Part shown: in pieces, positions 35,354-43,213 of the stretch
Position numbering within the stretch: the stretch's first letter is position 1
Layout: every line of letters starts with the position of its first letter
Assembly: GCF_019392245.1 (NCBI RefSeq)
Contig: NZ_JAHXRL010000001.1
Coordinates: 558,001-622,000 of the forward strand
Source: Sulfitobacter sp. CW3
GTDB taxonomy: Bacteria > Pseudomonadota > Alphaproteobacteria > Rhodobacterales > Rhodobacteraceae
Reading direction: 5' to 3'
DNA: 64,000 bases
Translations under genes and position numbers: made by a program
The notes under the pieces: model-generated
The model's input: only the letters and a program-made list of their open reading frames with translations
Databases searched by the model: none
Told to the model about the DNA's origin: nothing

Positions 35354-37216
35354 CTATCGCGCTTCGGAAATCGGCAGGTCAGTGGGGGTGATGCGCAGCG
35401 CCCGAAGGGCATTCAAGATAACGGCCACGTCGATCACCTCTTGGATCAGCGCGCCTTGGACGGGTGTCAGATAGCCGAAGGCCGCAGCAATCATGCCGAT
35501 CACCGACAAGCCGATCCCCGCAACCACGCTTTGCAGGGCGATGCCACGCGACCGGCCCGCGATATCCATGCCCAGCGCCAACCGGTCAACACGGTCGATC
35601 AGCAACACCACATCTGCCGCCTCGGCCGAGGCAGCAGCACCCCGCGCACCCATGGCCACCCCCACATCGGCGGCAGCAAGGGCAGGCGCATCGTTCACAC
35701 CGTCGCCAACCATCATCACCGGGCCGTTCTTGCGTTCGGTCAGCACCAGCAGCACCTTTTGCTCAGGGGTGAGGTCAGCCCGAACACCGTCTAGGTTAAG
35801 GTCTTTGGTTACATCTTTGGCCACGGCTGCCCGATCGCCCGTCGCAAGCAAAATCCGCAAAACCCCAGTCCGGCGAAGGCTGGCCAGCATGGCGGCAATA
35901 CCCTCGCGAAGTGGGTCAGCCATTACGAGATGTCCAGCCATTGCGCCGTCCACGGCCACAGCAACGACAACCGAACCTGCCGCGCGCGCCAGATCGGACG
36001 TGCCTGTTGCGCCGACCTGTTGTGCCACAAACCCTTCGCCACCCACGATGACATCGCGCCCTTCAATACGACCTGAAATGCCTTCGCCGGGGGCCTCAAG
36101 CACCTTTGACGGGACGGGAAGCGCAAGGTTGCGTGCCTTTGCTGCGGCGACGATGGCCTGTGCAACCGGATGGGTCGAGGTCTGATCAAGCGCGGCGGCA
36201 AGGCCAAGTATGTCATCCTCGGAAATGTCAGTATGGGTTTGGATGGAAACGATCCGGGGCCGTCCGTCGGTCAAGGTGCCGGTTTTATCCAGGATCAGCG
36301 TTTGAATGCGCGCCATCTTTTCAAGAACGCCGGACCCTTTGATCAGGACACCAAAATGCGCGGCGCGTGACAGCCCCGCGACCAGTGCCACGGGCACCGC
36401 CAAGATAAGCGGGCAGGGCGTCGCGATCACCAGCACCGCAACGGCGCGGATCGGATCGCCGGTAAACCACCATGCCGCAAAGGCGATTGCGACCGTCACA
36501 ATCAGAAAGCCAAGCGACCAACGATCGGCCAACCGCGCCATCGGGGCCTTGGACCGTTGGGCTTCTTCGACAAGGCGCATAATACCGGCATAGGTGCTTT
36601 CACTGGCGCGGTGCGTCGCTGTCAGCTCGAACGGCTCGCCCGCATTGGTGGAGCCGCTCATGGCGGGTGTCCCCTGCGTCAGCCGTGCGGGCAAGGCTTC
36701 GCCGGTCAGGGCGGATGTGTCGACAAACGCCACATCAGAGGCAACCGTACCGTCAACCGCGACCGTGTCGCCCTTGCGGATCAACAGCAGGTCGCCGGGT
36801 TCGATTTCATCAAGAGGGATTTCTTCGAGGCTGCCGTTTCTATGGCGCGTCGCGGTACGGGGGACGCGGGCCAGCAGGTCGTGCATCTCGCGGCGGGCGC
36901 GGCCTTGGGCAAAGATTTCCAGAAAAGTGCCACCGGAATACATTACCGCCACAACAGCCGCTGCAAGGGTTTCACCAAAGGTGAGGGCAGCGGTCATCGA
37001 CAGCGCCGCGACGATGTCCAGCCCCACGTCACCACGCGATAAGCTGCGCAAAATCTCGACCAACAGGGCGATCAGAACCGGCACCACCCCGATAATCCAC
37101 AGCAACGTCGCCAGATCGCTTTTACCCGCCAGATAAAAGGCAATGCCCAAAACAAGGCCAGAAACAGCGCCAACCAGCAACGCAATCTTCACCCGGTCGT
37201 TGGTTGCTTGTTTCAT
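35354..37216 (-). CDS. Heavy-metal P1B-type ATPase with TPC motif and no N-terminal metal-binding domain
   Basis: The 620-residue pump has an actuator TGE (171-173), phosphorylation site Asp310 in LDKTGTLTDG, the P1B His-Pro motif in QTSTHPVAQA and hinge GDGVNDAPAL. The membrane metal site reads TPC (266-268, VIATPCPLIL) instead of the common CPC, and there is no N-terminal HMA or histidine-rich domain. Copper or zinc specificity should therefore not be assumed; TPC pumps have been linked to nickel, cobalt or iron. ATG 37216 follows AAGGAAAAGAGCCAT; the longer frame from 37306 runs back through an upstream terminator. Confidence 0.9.
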   Translation of the reverse strand: MKQATNDRVKIALLVGAVSGLVLGIAFYLAGKSDLATLLWIIGVVPVLIALLVEILRSLSRGDVGLDIVAALSMTAALTFGETLAAAVVAVMYSGGTFLEIFAQGRARREMHDLLARVPRTATRHRNGSLEEIPLDEIEPGDLLLIRKGDTVAVDGTVASDVAFVDTSALTGEALPARLTQGTPAMSGSTNAGEPFELTATHRASESTYAGIMRLVEEAQRSKAPMARLADRWSLGFLIVTVAIAFAAWWFTGDPIRAVAVLVIATPCPLILAVPVALVAGLSRAAHFGVLIKGSGVLEKMARIQTLILDKTGTLTDGRPRIVSIQTHTDISEDDILGLAAALDQTSTHPVAQAIVAAAKARNLALPVPSKVLEAPGEGISGRIEGRDVIVGGEGFVAQQVGATGTSDLARAAGSVVVAVAVDGAMAGHLVMADPLREGIAAMLASLRRTGVLRILLATGDRAAVAKDVTKDLNLDGVRADLTPEQKVLLVLTERKNGPVMMVGDGVNDAPALAAADVGVAMGARGAAASAEAADVVLLIDRVDRLALGMDIAGRSRGIALQSVVAGIGLSVIGMIAAAFGYLTPVQGALIQEVIDVAVILNALRALRITPTDLPISEAR

Positions 37217-37257
37217 ATGGCTCTTTTCCTTGGTTAGGGTGATCTGCGCGGTTCGGT

Positions 37258-37296
37258 AAAAAACGGGGTGCCGGATTGAATATACCCCGGCACCCC
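37258..37296 (-). terminator. Rho-independent terminator after the helical phasin-like gene
   Basis: A 10-bp stem (37265-37274 with 37287-37296, GGGGTGCCGG) is followed on the minus strand by GTTTTTTACC. It ends the transcript of the gene at 37347 and leaves only about 40 bases for a promoter of the metal ATPase gene, unless that gene is read by leak-through. Confidence 0.85.
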
Positions 37297-37346
37297 GATG
37301 CGACATACCCTTATCGCGCGGCCCCGGATCAACGGGGCCTATACGT

Positions 37347-37964
37347 TCACGTTTTCTGGTTCTTTTTCATCGCGTCCTTGAACGCGGCTTGGGCTTTTGT
37401 GTTCGCGGCATCAAAGGCCGAACGGGATTCAGTCAAAGCGGATCGCAAAGCGGCCCATGATGCTTTGCCCGCATCGCCCATGTGTCCCAGCTTGGCCCCT
37501 GCATTCTGGGCCATCTGATCCGCTTTGGCGACGGCTGCGTCGACTTCTGCATCACGGTCTGCCTTGAATTCGGCAGCGGCCTGTCGGATACGCTCTGCGG
37601 TATCGTTCCAGGCTTTTTGCTGGGCCTCGGCTTGTGCCTTAAAGGCGTCTTCGACCGCACCCGACTTTTCGCCAACGCTTTTCCAATAGGCCTCTACGTT
37701 ATCTTCGAACGCGTCCCATTCCTTTTCGAGCTTCTCGCGGGTCTCGCTCCACGCCTTTGCGTCGTCTTTGTATTCGTCCTTGAGCTTGGCCTTGAACGCA
37801 TCGCGGTGTTTTTTCATGTCCTTGACCGTCTGATCCGCGTTCTTGCGGGTGTCTGCGGCGACGCCTTCGACTGTGTTCTCAACGACCTTTAGCACGGCTT
37901 CCATCTCGTCGAGGCGGCTTTTGACCCATTCGGTATAGGGTGAAATATCGTTTTTCTTGTTCAT
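37347..37964 (-). CDS. Long amphipathic helical protein, phasin/apolipoprotein-like
   Basis: The 205-residue product is almost wholly alanine, lysine, glutamate, aspartate and glutamine, with regularly spaced tryptophan and phenylalanine (EKEWDAFEDNVEAYWKSVGEK, QKAWNDTAERIRQAAAEF). It has no signal peptide, so it should form one or more long amphipathic or coiled-coil helices in the cytosol. I do not recognise a named family. Given PhaC two genes away, a granule-coating phasin role is attractive but unproven; a stress or surface-binding protein is the alternative. The start at 37964 has AGGAGAGTGAC upstream. It is a single gene closed by a strong terminator. Confidence 0.6.
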   Translation of the reverse strand: MNKKNDISPYTEWVKSRLDEMEAVLKVVENTVEGVAADTRKNADQTVKDMKKHRDAFKAKLKDEYKDDAKAWSETREKLEKEWDAFEDNVEAYWKSVGEKSGAVEDAFKAQAEAQQKAWNDTAERIRQAAAEFKADRDAEVDAAVAKADQMAQNAGAKLGHMGDAGKASWAALRSALTESRSAFDAANTKAQAAFKDAMKKNQKT

Positions 37965-38041
37965 GTCACTCTCCTAGAGCATGCCTTGGAAATGATTGCG
38001 TAGAATAGAAATCCATTCTCCGAGGCGGGGTTGAAATTCTG

Positions 38042-38632
38042 TTAGGTGGTTTGGTCGATGTCGGTGATGTCACCAAACGCGCGGCTTACGGCGATGGGGA
38101 TCATGATGAGTGTCCAGCCTGAAATGATGATGCTGATCCCGGCAAGCGTGCCCAAGGCCCAGAGTGCGGCTGACGGCATCTGCCAGATCAACACGGCACC
38201 CAAAACGGCGGTGATCAAACCGTCAAAAAGCAACCATCCCCAACCGGAAAGCGGCCGCATGCGGAACGAAAGCACGGTCTTGATGACACCTTCAGCCAGG
38301 AACATCGCGGCAAGGATGATCGTCAGGACAACGACACCTTCCAAGGGGAAGATCATCAAATACAACCCGCCGATCAGCCAAACCGCTGCGATCAAAAGGC
38401 CAAGGATGACACCGCCCCATTTGGGATAGCTGAACGCGCCAATGGTTTGGGCGATGCTTGCAATGATCAGCATGACGGCTGTCATCCACACAACGCCCAA
38501 CGTGCTGATCAACGGGAATACGATCGCCGCAAAGCCCATAAGGATCATGACGACACCAAGGGCGATCATTACATTGCGGCTGCGTTTGATGCCGTCAGCG
38601 AATGGGAATTCGTCGGCAGGATTCATAGTCAT
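38042..38632 (-). CDS. HdeD/DUF308-family membrane protein
   Basis: The 196-residue protein has about six hydrophobic helices (NVMIALGVVMILMGFAAIVFPL, VWMTAVMLIIASIAQTIGAF, VILGLLIAAVWLIGGLYLMIF, VVVLTIILAAMFLAEGVIK, WLLFDGLITAVLGAVLIW, ALGTLAGISIIISGW). This is the two-times-three-helix HdeD fold, linked in E. coli to acid resistance; its molecular role is not established. Two start codons (38632 and two codons inside) are possible, with GGAGATGTTCC before the first. A perfect FNR box lies 175 bp upstream in a divergent spacer. Confidence 0.85.
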   Translation of the reverse strand: MTMNPADEFPFADGIKRSRNVMIALGVVMILMGFAAIVFPLISTLGVVWMTAVMLIIASIAQTIGAFSYPKWGGVILGLLIAAVWLIGGLYLMIFPLEGVVVLTIILAAMFLAEGVIKTVLSFRMRPLSGWGWLLFDGLITAVLGAVLIWQMPSAALWALGTLAGISIIISGWTLIMIPIAVSRAFGDITDIDQTT

Positions 38633-38807
38633 GGAACATCTCCAGTGTTGTTAGTGTTGGTCGTTTCCGCAAGGCAACGAAAACGGCCATGGGGAAAACT
38701 GTGCTGCTGCGATCATGGCATATCGGTGAAGGAACAAATCTGTGTCAGGCCAGCAGCAATGCCCCACACACCTGAGAAAACGAATATACGATTCGAGACT
38801 GTAGAGA

Positions 38808-38821
38808 TTGATGCACATCAA
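38808..38821. promoter_or_regulatory. Perfect FNR-type box (TTGAT-GCAC-ATCAA)
   Basis: All ten specified bases match. It lies in the 305-bp divergent spacer between hdeD (minus) and a 69-codon proline-rich gene (plus). On the minus strand TATATT at 38788-38783 puts the start about 38.5 bases from the box centre, slightly short of class II; the plus side has no clear -10. Confidence 0.78.
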
Positions 38822-38937
38822 TCATTGGGCAGGGCCGTATCAGGGGCGGAAAAATGGCGGGTGGGACAGTTGATGCCGATCAAGTCAGGCGGGGCAATGG
38901 GCGGTAGTTTGGCCGGACCTCAAGCAAAGGAAAAACC

Positions 38938-39147
38938 ATGTCCAACGCAAATTCACGTCCGCCTGCTGACAAGCCTTTCAAAGAAGTACCCCCGCTGAAC
39001 GATCCCAAACCCGCTTCAGAGCCCCCGCAGCCAACCGGCCCGCAGGACCCAAAGCAGAACCCGGCCCCGTCAGAGGTACCGCAGCCAGATACAGCGCCCG
39101 AGGATCCGGCATATGATCCTTTTGATAACGGGAACTTTCCTGTTTAG
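38938..39147 (+). CDS. 69-residue proline-rich, probably disordered protein
   Basis: The product starts MSNANSRPPADKPFKEVPPL and is about a quarter proline, with many Asp, Glu, Asn and Gln and no hydrophobic segment or signal peptide. It ends AYDPFDNGNFPV. AAAGGAAAAACC before ATG 38938 is a good ribosome site. No family is recognised; similar short proline-rich proteins in rhodobacteria are listed as hypothetical. Its original downstream terminator has been split by the 695-bp element. The FNR box 117 bp upstream may control it. Confidence 0.55.
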   Translation: MSNANSRPPADKPFKEVPPLNDPKPASEPPQPTGPQDPKQNPAPSEVPQPDTAPEDPAYDPFDNGNFPV

Positions 39148-39197
39148 ATTTTGAAACCCATCAGTTCGAAAACCTGTAGAGAATAGAAAACGGGCCG

Positions 39198-39206
39198 CTG
39201 TTATTC
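39198..39206. repeat. 9-bp target-site duplication, left copy (CTGTTATTC)
   Basis: CTGTTATTC directly abuts the left inverted repeat, and an identical copy abuts the right one at 39902-39910. The next bases outward differ (G versus C), so the duplication is exactly nine bases. Confidence 0.85.
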
Positions 39207-39311
39207 GGAGCCATTCCGAGTTGTAGGACACGGGCGGCAGGAAACTGTCGCCCGATTTCCGTTGGGGTGCCCGTAAGTCGCGTTCATCGGCAATGCGGAC
39301 TTTGCTGCCAA

Positions 39312-39458
39312 TCAGAGGAGTCCGCGAGATTTCCACTCCATGTAGGCCAGCCAGAATCCGAATATGAAAGTTAATAAAACCAAGAAAAGCTTCGCGACTG
39401 TATGTTTCTCGAAACGTTTCTCTATCCATTCGATAAGAAAACTCAATACGACTTCCAT
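39312..39458 (-). CDS. Possible 48-residue single-helix membrane peptide inside the mobile element
   Basis: From ATG 39458, preceded by GGGAG only two bases away, the frame encodes MEVVLSFLIEWIEKRFEKH followed by one hydrophobic helix (TVAKLFLVLLTFIFGFWLAYM) and a short basic tail. The region is locally richer in A and T than the surroundings. A longer in-frame start exists at 39581. With no homologue recognised and a poorly spaced ribosome site, this may be chance coding; it is listed because it is the most protein-like frame in the element. Confidence 0.25.
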   Translation of the reverse strand: MEVVLSFLIEWIEKRFEKHTVAKLFLVLLTFIFGFWLAYMEWKSRGLL

Positions 39459-39828
39459 AGCTCCCGGCACCCTTCTTGTTCCCAGCAGGGCATACAGCAA
39501 ACTCAAAGAACCTGTCCAATAAGGTAATTTTGGGCTCACAGCAGGCCAACACGACTTGCGGACACCCCCTTTCCGTTTCAACTCGTCATCGACCTTGGTG
39601 TTTTGCCCACATCAGCGTGCCGCGGAACAGTCACCGTTGGTAGAGAATCCTGGCGAGGTCAGGCAAGTGAGGACGGTCGTCCCGCCGGCGGTCTCGCTTC
39701 TTGGGGTTGGCTCCGCACGTCTGGCCATTGACGAAATCAAGCGGACAAAAAATGCAGCTCGCTGCGGGAAGTTCTAACTTCCCGCCAGTTCGCTCCTGAT
39801 GGCGAAAACTCCAGGCAAATTTAGGTCT

Positions 39829-39865
39829 GAAAAACAAGAGCCTGCCGACCTCTCGGTCGGCAGGC
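39829..39865 (-). terminator. Terminator hairpin at the right end of the element
   Basis: An 11-bp stem (39840-39850 with 39855-39865, loop TCTC) is followed on the minus strand by TCTTGTTTTT. It stops leftward transcripts, for example those running out of uspA into the element. Confidence 0.7.
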
Positions 39866-39901
39866 AGGTAGGGCGCGTGTCCTACAACTCGGAATGGCTC
39901 C

Positions 39902-39910
39902 CTGTTATTC
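39902..39910. repeat. 9-bp target-site duplication, right copy (CTGTTATTC)
   Basis: This is the second copy of the direct repeat that flanks the 695-bp element; see 39198-39206. Confidence 0.85.
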
Positions 39911-39949
39911 AGCGGCCCGTTTATTAGGTCATTCCGTATGTGCGGCGTA

Positions 39950-40786
39950 TTAATGTGCCAAGAACACCGGCATTTCGGTTTGTTCGATCATCGACCGTGT
40001 CGTGCCGCCCAGAACCGCCTGAACCATGCGTGCGTGCCCATACGCACCCATCACCACAAGGTCGGCCCCGAATTCCTGTGCGCGATCCTGAATGCATTTA
40101 TCGATGGCCAGCTTGCCGCTTGGGTACTGCGAAACGGTGACGTTGCAGCCGTGGTGGCTGAGCCATGCGGCGACATCTGCGCCGGGATCTTGACCATCGG
40201 CTTGTTCGGTCATCAACGGGTCAATGCTGGCGATCACCACTTCTTTTGCCTCGGTCAGATAGGGCAGGGCGGCGTGCAGCGCGCTTGCCGCCGCTTCGCT
40301 GTCATCCCAAGCGACAAAAACACGGTCAACCTTATCCGCGATAGACCCGTTGATCCGCAGGCCGATTGGAGAATGGAACAAGATGCCCGATGCCGCCTCG
40401 CGTAGGAAATCAGGGTTGTCACGCAGGTTTGCGGCCAGATAGGCCTCGTCGCAGACACGCGCCACACGGGCGACAGCATGTTTTGCGTCTGTCGTGGCGC
40501 ACATTGCCGATTGCACATCGCCTGACACGTTGCTTCGGGCCAGCAGGGCTTCGACTTCTTGCACGCGGTCTTGTTGCGTTTGCTGTGCCTCGGCGACCAG
40601 TTCGGTCCAGTTATCGGGGACGGTGCCCGCGCCGTAGGGCGATACATAGACCGGAAAGAACGGCGATGCGCCCAAGATCAGGCAAATCAAACGGCTGTCC
40701 TTCACGGCTGCGGCTTCTGCGGCCTCGCTGATCAGCGTGTCGGGGGTGTCGATGGTCATGACGTATAATATCGAGCGGCGCTTCAT
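39950..40786 (-). CDS. Tandem universal stress protein (UspA family)
   Basis: The 278-residue protein contains two Usp-like halves. The C-terminal half (about 145-278) is canonical, with VDRVFVAWDDSEAAASALHAALPYL and the nucleotide-binding pattern LVVMGAYGHARMVQAVLGGTTRSMI. The N-terminal half (1-140) is more diverged. Tandem ATP-binding Usp proteins are typical of hypoxia and stasis regulons, for example Rv2623 in the DosR regulon. ATG 40786 is chosen because GGAG sits six bases before it; the ATG four codons upstream overlaps that site. A near-consensus FNR box lies 83 bp upstream in the divergent spacer with cbpA. Confidence 0.88.
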   Translation of the reverse strand: MKRRSILYVMTIDTPDTLISEAAEAAAVKDSRLICLILGASPFFPVYVSPYGAGTVPDNWTELVAEAQQTQQDRVQEVEALLARSNVSGDVQSAMCATTDAKHAVARVARVCDEAYLAANLRDNPDFLREAASGILFHSPIGLRINGSIADKVDRVFVAWDDSEAAASALHAALPYLTEAKEVVIASIDPLMTEQADGQDPGADVAAWLSHHGCNVTVSQYPSGKLAIDKCIQDRAQEFGADLVVMGAYGHARMVQAVLGGTTRSMIEQTEMPVFLAH

Positions 40787-40868
40787 AGTGTTCTCCATTC
40801 CAAAAAATGCGCCCGGTCAACGAACTGGGGCAGTGGAGTACAAAGTAACATCGGTCGCGGACGGTAAA

Positions 40869-40882
40869 ATGATACAGATCAA
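40869..40882. promoter_or_regulatory. FNR-type box with one mismatch (ATGAT-ACAG-ATCAA)
   Basis: Nine of ten specified bases match. It sits between divergent uspA and cbpA. On the minus strand TACTTT at 40847-40842 places a start 40.5 bases from the box centre. On the plus strand CATTAT at 40904-40909 is also near the class II position. One site could serve both genes. Confidence 0.6.
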
Positions 40883-40941
40883 ACGGTCGTTAAAATTTGC
40901 TGGCATTATGAAATCAACAGTTATCAATGGACGTTTGGCAA

Positions 40942-41877
40942 ATGGAATTCAAAGACTACTACAAGGTGCTTGGCGTCGCGCGCGATGCAACGGCCGACGA
41001 GATCAAAAAGGCGTTCCGCAAAGGCGCGCGAAAATACCACCCCGATATCAATGCAGGTGCTGACGCCGAGGCAATGTTTAAAGATGTGAACGAAGCCTAT
41101 GAGGTGTTGAAAGACCCTGAACGCCGCGCGGCCTATGATCAGTTGGGCAAAGAGCCGCCCCAAGGCCAAGGCCGCTATCAGCCTCCACCTGATTGGGACA
41201 ACGGATTCGCGTTTTCCGAAGGTGGCCCGCAGGGCGACGAAGGGTTCAGCGATTTCTTTGAAACCCTTTTTCGCCGCGGGTCCGGCCCGACGGGCGGCAT
41301 GAGGATGGGATCGGGCAGGGGTGCCGACAGCCACGGGCGTGTCGAGATTTCGATCGAAGATGCCTATAGCGGTGCCGATCGCATATTGAGCCTGCGATCG
41401 CCGGTTGTCGGACCAAACGGCACCGTCACCATGCAGGATCGCAAAGTATCGGTGCATGTTCCCAAAGGGGTGTCGGCAGGGCAGCATATCCGGCTGGCAG
41501 GCCAGGGGGCACCGGGGGCCAAGGCCGCGGGCGATCTGTTCCTTGAAGTCGCCTTTGCGCCGCACCCGATATACCGGCCAGAGGGGAAAGACCTTTACCT
41601 CGATTTGCCCATCGCCCCGTGGGAGGCCGCATTGGGTGGTCACGTCGTTATGCCGACGCCCGGCGGCAAGGTGGACCTGCGCATTCCCGAAAATGCGCGA
41701 TCCGGTCAGAAAATGCGGCTGAAAGGCAAGGGACTGCCCGGTACACCAGCGGGCAATATCTATGCCACTTTGAAAATCGTAAATCCAAAGGTTGAAACAG
41801 AAGAGGCGCGCGCGTTCTTCGAGAAAATGGCCAAAGACTTGGCCTTTGATCCGCGGGCCGGTCTTGGAGGGAAATGA
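40942..41877 (+). CDS. cbpA: DnaJ-family co-chaperone, CbpA type
   Basis: The 311-residue protein has an N-terminal J domain (5-70) with the HPD motif in YHPDIN, a G/F-poor linker, and two C-terminal substrate-binding domains ([50 protein letters not shown]). It lacks the DnaJ cysteine zinc domain, which identifies the CbpA class. J proteins deliver clients to DnaK and stimulate its ATPase. Starts at 40927 and 40942 are both possible; 40942 begins the conserved [12 protein letters not shown]. cbpM follows after one base. Confidence 0.9.
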   Translation: MEFKDYYKVLGVARDATADEIKKAFRKGARKYHPDINAGADAEAMFKDVNEAYEVLKDPERRAAYDQLGKEPPQGQGRYQPPPDWDNGFAFSEGGPQGDEGFSDFFETLFRRGSGPTGGMRMGSGRGADSHGRVEISIEDAYSGADRILSLRSPVVGPNGTVTMQDRKVSVHVPKGVSAGQHIRLAGQGAPGAKAAGDLFLEVAFAPHPIYRPEGKDLYLDLPIAPWEAALGGHVVMPTPGGKVDLRIPENARSGQKMRLKGKGLPGTPAGNIYATLKIVNPKVETEEARAFFEKMAKDLAFDPRAGLGGK

Positions 41878-41878
41878 A

Positions 41879-42178
41879 ATGAAAAAGACAACGATGAATA
41901 GTGATGTTCTGGATGCCCTGTCGTTACCTGACCTGTGCAGATTTTGTCAGGCAGATGAAACATGGGTGATCGAACTGGTCGAACACGGGGTGATTGACCC
42001 CATGGGCAGCACCAGCGGGAATTGGCGGTTTGTGGGGGCCAGCATTGCCCGCGCCAAGAAAGCCAGACGGCTTAACCGTGATCTTGGCATCAATATTGCC
42101 GGGGTCGCTTTGGTGCTGGATCTGCTGGAAGAACGCGACGCGATGATGCGCCGTCTTGCACGCTACGAGACAATTTGA
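41879..42178 (+). CDS. cbpM: Chaperone modulator CbpM-like (MerR-type fold)
   Basis: The 99-residue protein has the CbpM pattern LSLPDLCRFCQADETWVIELVEHGVIDPMG followed by RFVGASIARAKKARRLNRDLGINIAGVALVLDLLEE, which ends in a predicted coiled coil. CbpM binds the J domain of CbpA and inhibits it. It starts one base after the cbpA stop with GGAGGG at good spacing, so the two are made together. Confidence 0.85.
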   Translation: MKKTTMNSDVLDALSLPDLCRFCQADETWVIELVEHGVIDPMGSTSGNWRFVGASIARAKKARRLNRDLGINIAGVALVLDLLEERDAMMRRLARYETI

Positions 42179-42300
42179 TTGATATTGCGCGCGGGTGACA
42201 CCGCGCCTGCGTGCGCTATCTAGGTATTTGGTCGCCGGGCAACTGCTTGGGCGACCGTTGCCGCAAGACCGATCACTTCAAAGCCAGACGAAAGCCGTGC

Positions 42301-43152
42301 ATGACCCCCTTAGAAGACCAAACTCCCGTTTTTGAAATGACCGATGTCCATTGGCAATCGCTTGGGAAATCGGGGGCAGGGCACAAGCACCGCTATGGTC
42401 ACGCCGTTGTCGTTTCCGGCCCCTTCGGCCAAGGCGGTGCTGCGCGTTTGGCGGCGCGAGGGGCGTTGCGGATCGGTGCGGGGCTGGTCAGTGTCGTGTG
42501 TCGGGCGGATGCGGTGGCCGAACATGCCGCCCAATTGAATGCGATTATGGTCAAACCCTATGCCGATGATACCGATTTTCTGGATCACCTCACTGCGATC
42601 AAGCCTCAAGCCATCTGCATCGGTCCGAACCTGGGGCTTTCATCTGCCAGTAAAACGCAGCTTGGGCAGGCGCTGACGCTGGGGCTTCCGATGTGTATTG
42701 ACGCCGATGCGATTACCCATCTGTCAGACCGCTCTGAACCGCTGCCCGAGGTCGCAAACCGTCAAAGCGTTATGACGCCACACGAGGGCGAATTGCGCCG
42801 TTTCATTCCCGAGGTATTCACCGAAACATCCTGCCGCGTGACCCTTGCCCGCCGTGCCGCCGACAAAGCCGGATGTGTGGTGTTGTTCAAAGGGCCGGAT
42901 ACCGTCATCGCGGGGCCGGATCATGCGCCCATGATCGTGTCATCCAAGACCTTTCAACACGCCAGCTGGTTGGCAACTGCGGGATCAGGGGATGTGTTGG
43001 CTGGATTTATCACCGGCCTGCTGGCCCGTGGTTTTGACGGGTTCGACGCTGCCTGCCTAGCCGCCGAGCTGCATTTTCGCTGCGCAGAGGCATTTGGCCC
43101 CGGTCTGATTGCAGAAGATATTCCCGAAATGCTGCCAAAGGTTCTGCGTTGA
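42301..43152 (+). CDS. nnrD: ADP-dependent NAD(P)H-hydrate dehydratase (stand-alone, ribokinase fold)
   Basis: The 283-residue protein is the C-terminal half of the YjeF-type repair enzyme: GHKHRYGHAVVVSGPFGQGGAARLAARGALRIGAGLVSV, MTPHEGELRRFIP, FKGPDTVIAGPD and the catalytic ATAGSGDVLAGFITGLLARG. It dehydrates damaged NAD(P)HX using ADP. The epimerase half (NnrE) is absent from this gene and would have to be elsewhere. ATG 42301 is used; the frame is open upstream to 42211 without support. Its stop codon TGA lies inside an FNR-type box for the next gene. Confidence 0.88.
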   Translation: MTPLEDQTPVFEMTDVHWQSLGKSGAGHKHRYGHAVVVSGPFGQGGAARLAARGALRIGAGLVSVVCRADAVAEHAAQLNAIMVKPYADDTDFLDHLTAIKPQAICIGPNLGLSSASKTQLGQALTLGLPMCIDADAITHLSDRSEPLPEVANRQSVMTPHEGELRRFIPEVFTETSCRVTLARRAADKAGCVVLFKGPDTVIAGPDHAPMIVSSKTFQHASWLATAGSGDVLAGFITGLLARGFDGFDAACLAAELHFRCAEAFGPGLIAEDIPEMLPKVLR

Positions 43153-43162
43153 CCTAAATCAA
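43149..43162 (+). promoter_or_regulatory. FNR-type box (TTGAC-CTAA-ATCAA) with class II -10
   Basis: Nine of ten consensus bases match. TAGGAT at 43185-43190 is exactly where the -10 of a class II promoter belongs, giving a start near 43197, 41.5 bases from the box centre and 17 bases before the ATG at 43214. The box overlaps the nnrD stop codon. Confidence 0.75.
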
Positions 43163-43213
43163 ATCCGCCTGTGCGTCGCTGGTCTAGGATGCTTGAAACA
43201 CAGGTGACAAGTT

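Larger units (their letters stand above)
39207..39901. mobile_element. 695-bp non-autonomous or decayed transposable element with 26-bp perfect inverted repeats
   Basis: The ends are 39207-39232 and 39876-39901, identical in inverted orientation over 26 bases (starting GGAGCCATTCCGAG, ending GTAGGACACG), and flanked by a 9-bp duplication. The interior shows no frame resembling a transposase. It holds a possible 48-residue membrane peptide on the minus strand, a 10-bp hairpin at 39764-39785 and a terminator at 39829-39865. Nine-base duplications occur with IS1, IS4, IS5/IS903 and IS256 relatives; the family cannot be assigned. It is the only stretch over 300 bases without a well-supported gene. 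Confidence 0.8.
39191..39920. terminator. Bidirectional terminator interrupted by a mobile element
   Basis: Removing the element and one copy of the 9-bp repeat joins 39191-39206 to 39911-39919. This recreates a perfect 10-bp hairpin, CGGGCCGCTG and CAGCGGCCCG around TTATT, with AAAA before and TTTATT after. It would have ended both the 69-codon gene and the convergent uspA gene. The two halves are now 700 bp apart. Confidence 0.7.

Noticed and set aside
39556..39837. Two overlapping frames (73 and 68 codons) inside the mobile element
   Set aside because: They overlap on opposite strands, lack ribosome sites and resemble no transposase or other family.
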